A program made the translations under genes and the position numbers. From Desulfuromonas sp. SDB (GTDB lineage Bacteria; SDB-A), in NCBI GenBank assembly GCA_001412365.1, contig LKUE01000227.1, positions 1 through 7,181 of the forward strand: DNA of 7,181 nucleotides, written 5' to 3'. Shown piece after piece: positions 1-4,968 of this stretch. A model generated the notes under the pieces. That model was not told the DNA's origin. It worked only from the letters and a program-made list of their open reading frames with translations, and searched no databases. The stretch's first letter is position 1. Each line of letters starts with the position of its first letter.

Positions 1-32
1 GTGTTTTGCTGTGTTTAGCAGTGGTTAAAATC
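1..32. other. tRNA downstream flank, no gene seen
   Basis: This is the left edge of the window, downstream of the leftward tRNA-His. It contains only a weak 4-bp stem (TGCT at 7-10 with AGCA at 17-20, 6-nt loop). Read leftward, this stem is not followed by a T run, so I do not call it a terminator. No reading frame or RNA can be judged from so short a piece. Confidence 0.5.
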
Positions 33-110
33 TGGGGTGAGTGAGGGGACTTGAACCCCCAACCCCTGGAACCACAATCCAGTGCTCTAACCACTTGAGC
101 TACACTCACC
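33..110 (-). tRNA. tRNA-His (anticodon GTG), CCA encoded
   Basis: On the minus strand the sequence folds into a full cloverleaf. It has a 7-bp acceptor GTGAGTG/CACTCAC, D stem GCTC/GAGC, anticodon stem CTGGA/TCCAG with loop TTGTGGT (anticodon GTG), and T stem GGGGG/CCCCT (last pair G-T) with loop TTCAAGT. The histidine hallmark is visible: an extra G at -1 (position 110) facing discriminator C73 (position 36). The next three bases on the minus strand (35-33) read CCA, so the 3' end appears to be encoded. The gene lies only 4 nt after tRNA-Arg(TCT) and is surely co-transcribed with it, so RNase P must cut inside that tiny spacer to expose G-1. The product is the histidine acceptor for translation. 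Confidence 0.97.
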
Positions 111-114
111 ATCT

Positions 115-188
115 CGCGTCTGGCAGGATTCGAACCTGCGACCCTCGGATTAGAAATCCGATGCTCTATCCGGCTGAGCTACAGACGC
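115..188 (-). tRNA. tRNA-Arg (anticodon TCT), no encoded CCA
   Basis: The minus-strand cloverleaf has acceptor GCGTCTG/CAGACGC, D stem GCTC/GAGC, anticodon stem TCGGA/TCCGA with loop TTTCTAA (anticodon TCT), T stem GCAGG/CCTGC with loop TTCGAAT, and discriminator G at position 115. It should read AGA, and AGG by wobble. The three bases after the discriminator on the minus strand are AGA, not CCA, so the 3' end must be trimmed and CCA added by tRNA nucleotidyltransferase. It is first in a two-tRNA leftward unit and is driven by the promoter at 199-227, which leaves a leader of only a few nucleotides. Confidence 0.97.
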
Positions 189-198
189 ACTGGAAAAA

Positions 199-227
199 AG
201 AATACAAATTTTAAGATATGATGTCAA
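199..227 (-). promoter_or_regulatory. sigma70-type promoter of tRNA-Arg/tRNA-His unit
   Basis: Read on the minus strand this is a perfect -35 TTGACA (227-222), a 17-bp spacer, and -10 TATTCT (204-199, four of six consensus bases). The predicted start falls near 191-193, three to five nucleotides before the mature tRNA-Arg 5' end. That placement fits a tRNA promoter very well. It is a prediction from motif match and position only. Confidence 0.78.
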
Positions 228-230
228 GAT

Positions 231-248
231 TTATCATGATTATGATAA
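231..248. repeat. perfect inverted repeat between divergent promoters
   Basis: TTATCAT (231-237) and ATGATAA (242-248) are exact reverse complements separated by GATT. The dyad sits in the gap between the two outward-facing -35 boxes (222-227 on minus, 257-262 on plus), 3 bp from one and 8 bp from the other. This is a usual place for an activator or nucleoid-protein site serving both transcription units. The pentamer ATGAT occurs three times here (218-222, 236-240, 242-246). A binding role is inferred; an AT-rich spacer can give such a dyad by chance. Confidence 0.5.
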
Positions 249-256
249 CAAATATG

Positions 257-284
257 TTGACTTAATTGTTTTGTGAAATATTAT
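257..284 (+). promoter_or_regulatory. sigma70-type promoter of rnpB
   Basis: The -35 box is TTGACT (257-262), followed by a 16-bp spacer and -10 TATTAT (279-284). The expected start, about 7 nt downstream, is at A291, which is the first base of the 10-bp P1 helix of RNase P RNA. This agreement between promoter geometry and the RNA 5' end supports both calls. It diverges from the tRNA promoter at 199-227. Confidence 0.75.
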
Positions 285-290
285 TATTTT

Positions 291-620
291 AGAGATAGGG
301 AAGTGGTCGCTGGATTAAGTGTCCAGAGGAAAGTCCGGACACCGCAGAGCAGGATGCTGGTTAAATACCAGGAAGCGTGAGCTTACGGAAAGTGCCACAG
401 AAAATACACAGCTCCCTGCTTTACTTTGTTAAAGCAGAAGTAAAGGTGAAAAGGTGCGGTAAGAGCGCACCAGGCTTCAGGGTGACTTGAAGTGCTAGGT
501 AAACCCCATCCGGTGCAAGACCATGTAGGAGAGGAAAGATTGCTCGTCTTGTTTGACTCTTGGGTAGGTCGCAAAGATTGATGACCACATAAACAGAATC
601 CGGCTTATCCCTATCTCTAA
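291..620 (+). ncRNA. rnpB: RNase P RNA, bacterial type A
   Basis: This is the catalytic RNA that removes 5' leaders from pre-tRNAs, working with the RnpA protein. The ends are set by helix P1: AGAGATAGGG (291-300) pairs exactly with CCCTATCTCT (609-618), and two more T-A pairs are possible outside. Conserved blocks appear in the expected order: GAGGAAAGTCCGGACACC (326-343), ACAGAA (397-402), GGTAAACCCCATCCGG (from 498), AGATTGATG (575-583) and ACAGAATCCGGCTTAT (593-608). GGT within TGGGTAGG (563-565) matches the L15 motif that pairs with tRNA 3' CCA. The hairpin GGTGCGGTAAGAGCGCACC (about 453-471) is also typical. The length of about 330 nt is slightly short of the 377-nt E. coli RNA but normal for type A. 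No strong terminator follows; only a TTTT run (621-624) lies just after P1. Confidence 0.97.
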
Positions 621-626
621 TTTTAA

Positions 627-655
627 TTGACATAACCGGTAAATAGTAGTTAAGT
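627..655 (+). promoter_or_regulatory. possible promoter for tRNA-Arg(CCT)
   Basis: A perfect TTGACA (627-632) lies in the gap between rnpB and tRNA-Arg(CCT). At a 17-bp spacing the matching -10 is poor (TTAAGT, 650-655, three of six). It may be an independent tRNA promoter, or the tRNA may be read through from rnpB, since no clear terminator separates them. The -35 box is much better supported than the -10. Confidence 0.35.
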
Positions 656-681
656 TAAAGGTTTTAGATAAAAAAAGTTAA

Positions 682-754
682 GCCCCCGTAGCTCAGAGGA
701 TAGAGCACCGGTTTCCTAAACCGGGTGTCACAAGTTCGAGTCTTGTCGGGGGCG
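682..754 (+). tRNA. tRNA-Arg (anticodon CCT), no encoded CCA
   Basis: The cloverleaf has acceptor GCCCCCG/CGGGGGC, D stem GCTC/GAGC with loop AGAGGATA, anticodon stem CCGGT/ACCGG with loop TTCCTAA (anticodon CCT), T stem ACAAG/CTTGT with loop TTCGAGT, and discriminator G754. It should read the AGG codon. GAA follows the discriminator, so CCA is added after transcription. It lies about 60 nt after rnpB and about 40 nt before the next protein gene. No terminator hairpin is seen on its 3' side, so read-through into the 796 gene is possible. Confidence 0.97.
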
Positions 755-783
755 GAAATAAGAATATTTTTGGCAAGCTAATT

Positions 784-790
784 AAAGGAG
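784..790 (+). promoter_or_regulatory. strong Shine-Dalgarno site of the 796 gene
   Basis: AAAGGAG sits 5 nt before the ATG at 796, a near-perfect anti-16S match that fixes the start of the membrane-protein gene. It contrasts with addA and addB, which have no comparable site. Confidence 0.85.
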
Positions 791-795
791 AAATT

Positions 796-1563
796 ATGAC
801 TCATACTCTGCATCATCATAAAGAACCGGATGAAGATATATTTATTAGGTCAATCAAAAAGGCAATTTTATATATAAGAAAATATCCTTACCACACCTTG
901 ATAATCTTGTTGACAGTGGTAGCCCTGATTTTTTTCATCTCTACTCTTTTTCAGAAAAACCGTTCTAAACTTACTCCCTACGATTACGTTCACAACGCGA
1001 TGAGTGCGATTTCTTCCATCCCTTACCAGCAGGATCCAACTCCTCTTTTCCAGTCCATGAATCAGTCACTGGAAGAGATGAAAAAAGAACAAAATGACTC
1101 AAATTTTGTAGCCCTGGTTAATTTGATTGAAGGTTTCTCCGGAATGATTTCCATGCAGTACGATCTATCCGGGCAGAAATTTTATACAGTTGCCTCCGGA
1201 GAAATTTACGCTCCTAAATTTTTGAAATTTATTGCCCATATTGCCTTTGCGGATATGATTAATACCTATCAGGCGGCTTCCCTGCTGTTCAGTGAAATGC
1301 CACAATACGTTCAGGAAGATTCGGCATTAACCCTGCTGGCATTTTTAGATGCCGGAGAAAATTTTGCCTTAACGGTGATTGCCAATGATTCCATAGTGGA
1401 AGCGGATTCTGTATTTGAAAGCTATTATCAGTTAGGTAAGAGTTCACTTGATTTTTCTTACCAGGTATTCAACAACCACTATTTTAAACAGGAAGCTTAT
1501 CTTTACCGTAATCTTCTGGAAGCAGCATATCAGGCTAGAAAAAATAAAATCAGCTTGAATTAA
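796..1563 (+). CDS. single-pass membrane protein, unknown function (YfgM/TPR-like layout)
   Basis: The product is 255 aa, and the start is fixed by the Shine-Dalgarno at 784-790. I do not recognise a family with certainty. Residues 1-33 are a polar, probably cytoplasmic tail with a histidine cluster (H3, H6, H7, H8), an acidic patch (PDED, 11-14) and basic residues (K21, K22, R28, K29). Residues 34-52 are one strongly hydrophobic membrane segment (TLIILLTVVALIFFIST core). Basic residues also follow it (K54, R56, K58), so the inferred topology, N-in with C-terminus periplasmic, is only moderately supported. Residues about 60-250 are rich in predicted helix, with alternating small and aromatic residues, and contain no cysteine. 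A short cytoplasmic tail, one helix and a helical repeat-like outer domain recall YfgM/TPR-type proteins that work with the Sec translocon or BAM, but I see no clear TPR consensus. It lies just after tRNA-Arg(CCT) with no clear promoter of its own, and 195 bp before addA, so a functional link to addAB is doubtful. Confidence 0.85.
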   Translation: MTHTLHHHKEPDEDIFIRSIKKAILYIRKYPYHTLIILLTVVALIFFISTLFQKNRSKLTPYDYVHNAMSAISSIPYQQDPTPLFQSMNQSLEEMKKEQNDSNFVALVNLIEGFSGMISMQYDLSGQKFYTVASGEIYAPKFLKFIAHIAFADMINTYQAASLLFSEMPQYVQEDSALTLLAFLDAGENFALTVIANDSIVEADSVFESYYQLGKSSLDFSYQVFNNHYFKQEAYLYRNLLEAAYQARKNKISLN

Positions 1564-1633
1564 GATAAATAGACTGGTTTTTAACTGCCGGTTACATAGA
1601 TTTCCTATATTTTCAGCAGCTTTAAGCTAACCA

Positions 1634-1666
1634 GGTATTCTTTTGTTTAGGTTATGGAAGAATACC
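1634..1666. repeat. 9-bp inverted repeat, possible hairpin
   Basis: GGTATTCTT (1634-1642) is the exact reverse complement of AAGAATACC (1658-1666), with a 15-nt loop. As RNA the stem could extend inward by a few G-U and A-U pairs (1643-1646 with 1654-1657). No T run follows on either strand, so it is not a standard intrinsic terminator. It could be an operator, an RNA-processing site or a Rho-type transcript end. Confidence 0.5.
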
Positions 1667-1735
1667 GTCTTAAATTAAACCATTTATGAAAATTTCTAAT
1701 TGATGTTAAAACAAAAATTATTTTCCAGTTATTTT

Positions 1736-1746
1736 TATGATATATT
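1736..1746 (+). promoter_or_regulatory. possible addA promoter -10 region
   Basis: Overlapping -10-like hexamers TATGAT (1736-1741) and TATATT (1741-1746) each match five of six consensus bases. They lie so close to the addA ATG (1759) that the transcript leader would be about 6-11 nt. No good -35 box lies at 16-18 bp; the upstream stretch is simply A/T rich. This is a tentative call in an AT-rich region. Confidence 0.35.
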
Positions 1747-1758
1747 GTAGTAATTCAG

Positions 1759-4700
1759 ATGAATATAAAAATTATCAAAGCATCTGCGGGATCAGGCAAA
1801 ACTTTCTGTTTGACCTCGGAATATCTGGGAAAAATATTTAAATACCTTCCCTTAAACCATCAACAAAACTACCGAGATATAATATCATCAGTACTGGCTA
1901 TTACTTTCACCAATAAAGCAGCGGGGGAGATGAGGGGAAGGATAATTGAAATATTAAAATCATTTTCTTTAAATGACAGAGAAAAAATACCGGAAAAAGA
2001 TATAAAGCTTTTAGATCAGATAAAAAATGATCATGATATTGATGAAGTTCAGGTCCTGGATAATTCAGAAGAATTTTTTAAAGCAATTATTGATAACTAC
2101 AATGATTTCAATGTAAAAACTATTGATTCATTGATGGCTCAAATGATTAAAGTGCTTTCACCGGATCTGGATATTTCCAGCCCTGATTTTGATATTGGCA
2201 TAAATCCAAAAAATGAATTAACCTTAAAATCCAAGCAATTTATTGATTATCTAGCCAGTTCTGACTGGAATTATTTTCAAAAAATTCTGGATGAAATGCT
2301 GAGTATTGGAGAAATTACCCGTTGGAATGCTGAGGACATAATATGTGAAAATCTGGTTGCCCTTTTCACCAAGCACTCTAATTCAATTGAAAAATTACAA
2401 GACAATCCCGCTGAAACAGCTAAATACAAATCAAAAATTGACAGAAATATTGAAAATTTAAGAAAAAATCTTGCCAAATTCATCAGTATTAATAAAGACC
2501 CTGAAATTGCTGAGGAAATCAGCGGATCATTAGTGAGAAAAGAAACGGTTGCTAAAATACAAAATTTTGTGGAGACCGGTGATCTAAACATTTTTAATGA
2601 GATCTTGAAATCAAAATTATTTACTTATGGAAATGCAGCTGAAATAATGAAAAAAAAACATACAGGTGAGAATTTAGATAAATTATCCCCTGTCTATGAA
2701 GACATCAAAGGGGAAATTTCAAATATCGTATATTATTACAGCTTATGTAAATCATCATATCACAAAAGTTTACTGATCAGTTTTATGGATTTTTGGAAGG
2801 AACATAAAAGTCAGCTTTACCTGGATGAATTTGGAAAACTGATAAGAGATTTGTTATTATCCTGGGATAAAAGTTTTTCCTATCTTTATTTTAAATTGTC
2901 CGAACAATATATTCATTATTTAATAGATGAATTTCAGGATACCAGTGAAACTCAGTTCAATTCCCTGGCTCCCCTAATATCAGAGCAGCTTAATTCAAAT
3001 TCAAACAGTTCATTGTTCTTAGTGGGAGACATCAAGCAGGCGATCTACCGCTTCAGAGGGGGAGAGGTCAACCTGATGAAACCTGAAAATATCTATGCCA
3101 ATTTGGAAATTTCCCCGGAAAATAAAATTATACAGCAAACTCTGGATAAAAACTGGAGAAGCGCTAGAGATATTGTGGAATTCAACAATGAATTTTGGGA
3201 AGCAGACAAAATATCCCGGATTTTCACTGATGAACAACTGGTAAAATTACTCCAGGAAAATTTTGAAGATGTCGGTCAGCTAGTTTCAGAATCAAACCAA
3301 AACGAACCCGGTTATATTGAAATTAATATCAACCATAAAAACCAGATTGAAAGTGAAGATATCTCTAGTGAGTTAAATAAAAGTATTCAGGAGATTATTC
3401 TCAAATGCTTAGATTTAAATTATCAACCGGGGGATATTGCCATTTTAGTGAGGAAGAATGACGACATCAGAAAAATATTCAGCTATTTAGTTAGTCAAAA
3501 AATTCCGGTGGTTTCTGATGAATCCATGCTTCTTTCTTCATCGCCTTTAATCATGGAGACAGTGTCTTTTTTAAAATTTTTAAATTCTCCCCTGGACAAT
3601 CTTAATTTTTATGCTTTTATCACCGGAGAGATTTTTAACAAATTAATTGGAGATGATAATTTTATTGAAAATTTCAACCAGCAAATTATTAATCCCGGAA
3701 AAAAAATCTATAAAATTTTCAAAGATAATTATCCTCAACTCTGGGAAAAATATTTCTCTCATTTTTTTAATTATTCCGGTTTTCTGCCGGTTTACGACCT
3801 ATATCAGGATTACCTTGCCGTGTTTGAGTTGTACGAAAATTTCGAACATCACCGACAGTATCTGATAAATTTTGCTGAACTTCTCCACGATTTAGAAAGA
3901 GTGGGCATAAATACCATCCCCGGTTTTCTGAACAAATGGGAAACAGTCAGCGGGAGCAGTGATGATTCAAGAGTGGTATTACCGGAGACCGCCAATCAGG
4001 TTAAGTTAATCACCATGCATAGCGCAAAAGGGCTGCAGTTCCCGGTAGTGATTATTCCTCTATACGGCAGATCCAATAAAAATGACAATATATTTATTGC
4101 TGAAAACCAGATTTACCACATAAAAAAGAATTTTACTAAATTCAATGAAAAACTGAATGAAATCTACAATCAAGAGGCACATCAGAAGTGCATAGATGAA
4201 CTAAATCTTCTGTATGTAGCTATGACCAGGGCTGAAAAGATGCTGTTTATCACCGGAGTTCACCAGGAAAATGTGATTAAAAAAGATGATGATGAAAAAC
4301 AACCGGATAAATTAATTCAATTTTTTATCTACCATCCTTTTTATTATCAAACTGTTAAAACTGAAAATTCAGTTTATGAAACCAGGGGTACTATAACCGC
4401 CAGGAAGGAAACTCAGACTGAACAAAAAAATTACTATAGTCTGGAGATAAAAGAAAAAAAATTCACCACGGATAGATGGAACAGAGATTATCTCAGGTAC
4501 TCCAGTAAAACCTATGAGTATCCTGAACAGAAACAGGCAATGCACCGGGGAGAGATTATTCATATTATCATGTCGGAATTAACTGTCTATTCCTGTGCTG
4601 ATGAACTATATGAGGATTTAAAAATAATTGTAGAAAATTTCAAGCTGGATTCTGATGGTTTAAAAAATTTTTCCGGATACTTCAACATACCCCAATTTAT

Positions 4701-4968
4701 TGACTGTTTTGTGGGGGATTGGGAGTTTCGCAATGAATTGGAGCTTGCCGATCCATATAGCAATAAATACTACAGGATTGACCGGGTGGTGTGGCGGGAT
4801 AATCAGCTGATAGTTCTGGAGTACAAATCTGGAAACGACCAAAATCCTGACTACTTAAGCCAGATCAGAAATTATATGAAAATACTATCTGAAATTTTTC
4901 CGGAAAAATCCGTTTCCGGCAGATTAGCTTACCTGGATCTTAAAAAGATGGAAATGGTAGATGGTTGA
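1759..4968 (+). CDS. addA: AddA-type ATP-dependent helicase/nuclease subunit
   Basis: The product is a 1069-aa UvrD/RecB-family SF1 helicase fused to a PD-(D/E)XK nuclease, the motor and 3'-strand nuclease of the AddAB (RecBCD-like) complex. It unwinds and resects double-strand ends for recombination. Helicase motifs in order are Walker A ASAGSGKT (8-15, K14), Ia ITFTNKAAGEM (48-58), TIDSL (121-125), Walker B DEFQDT (390-395), III VGDIKQAIYRFRGG (422-435), IV NWRS (465-468), V TMHSAKGLQFPVV (752-764) and VI YVAMTRAE (819-826). The nuclease domain has HRGEIIH (929-935), D1008 in YRIDRV, EYK (E1021/K1023) and QIRNY (1035-1039), so all key residues are present. It is somewhat shorter than B. subtilis AddA (about 1230 aa) or E. 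coli RecB (1180 aa). The ATG at 1759 is the first usable start after an in-frame TGA (1738), and Walker A begins only 7 residues in. It has no Shine-Dalgarno. Its 3' end overlaps addB by 8 nt. The subunit assignment rests on the fused nuclease and the addB neighbour. Confidence 0.93.
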   Translation: MNIKIIKASAGSGKTFCLTSEYLGKIFKYLPLNHQQNYRDIISSVLAITFTNKAAGEMRGRIIEILKSFSLNDREKIPEKDIKLLDQIKNDHDIDEVQVLDNSEEFFKAIIDNYNDFNVKTIDSLMAQMIKVLSPDLDISSPDFDIGINPKNELTLKSKQFIDYLASSDWNYFQKILDEMLSIGEITRWNAEDIICENLVALFTKHSNSIEKLQDNPAETAKYKSKIDRNIENLRKNLAKFISINKDPEIAEEISGSLVRKETVAKIQNFVETGDLNIFNEILKSKLFTYGNAAEIMKKKHTGENLDKLSPVYEDIKGEISNIVYYYSLCKSSYHKSLLISFMDFWKEHKSQLYLDEFGKLIRDLLLSWDKSFSYLYFKLSEQYIHYLIDEFQDTSETQFNSLAPLISEQLNSNSNSSLFLVGDIKQAIYRFRGGEVNLMKPENIYANLEISPENKIIQQTLDKNWRSARDIVEFNNEFWEADKISRIFTDEQLVKLLQENFEDVGQLVSESNQNEPGYIEININHKNQIESEDISSELNKSIQEIILKCLDLNYQPGDIAILVRKNDDIRKIFSYLVSQKIPVVSDESMLLSSSPLIMETVSFLKFLNSPLDNLNFYAFITGEIFNKLIGDDNFIENFNQQIINPGKKIYKIFKDNYPQLWEKYFSHFFNYSGFLPVYDLYQDYLAVFELYENFEHHRQYLINFAELLHDLERVGINTIPGFLNKWETVSGSSDDSRVVLPETANQVKLITMHSAKGLQFPVVIIPLYGRSNKNDNIFIAENQIYHIKKNFTKFNEKLNEIYNQEAHQKCIDELNLLYVAMTRAEKMLFITGVHQENVIKKDDDEKQPDKLIQFFIYHPFYYQTVKTENSVYETRGTITARKETQTEQKNYYSLEIKEKKFTTDRWNRDYLRYSSKTYEYPEQKQAMHRGEIIHIIMSELTVYSCADELYEDLKIIVENFKLDSDGLKNFSGYFNIPQFIDCFVGDWEFRNELELADPYSNKYYRIDRVVWRDNQLIVLEYKSGNDQNPDYLSQIRNYMKILSEIFPEKSVSGRLAYLDLKKMEMVDG

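Larger units (their letters stand above)
1564..1758. other. 195-bp intergenic region before addA
   Basis: No open frame or RNA gene is recognisable here. It holds a 9-bp dyad (1634-1666), a small palindrome AGCTTTAAGCT (about 1618-1628), and a very AT-rich stretch (about 1680-1750) with -10-like hexamers directly before addA. No canonical intrinsic terminator (GC-rich stem plus T run) follows the 796 gene. Confidence 0.6.

Noticed and set aside
7-20. Small hairpin TGCT/AGCA as a terminator for the leftward tRNAs
   Set aside because: It has only 4 bp and no T run on the minus strand after the stem.
383-633. Two minus-strand open frames of 63 and 70 codons
   Set aside because: Both lie inside the RNase P RNA, whose conserved blocks and P1 pairing explain the sequence. 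They lack ribosome sites and overlap each other.
2989-3012. Short repeated AATTCA/AATTCAAAC unit
   Set aside because: It encodes an Asn/Ser linker (NSNSNSS) within addA, which is chance low complexity rather than a functional repeat.
2277-3237. Minus-strand open frames of 104 and 72 codons inside addA
   Set aside because: They are shadows of the addA coding frame, which carries conserved helicase motifs across this stretch. No ribosome site or promoter was seen.
3647-3865. Plus-strand 72-codon frame inside addA
   Set aside because: It is an alternate frame of addA in an AT-rich stretch with Ile/Ser-rich, unstructured-looking composition and no start signal.
4369-4842. Minus-strand frames of 64 and 60 codons in the 3' part of addA
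   Set aside because: They are antisense to the nuclease-domain region of addA, whose catalytic residues are intact. There is no independent support.
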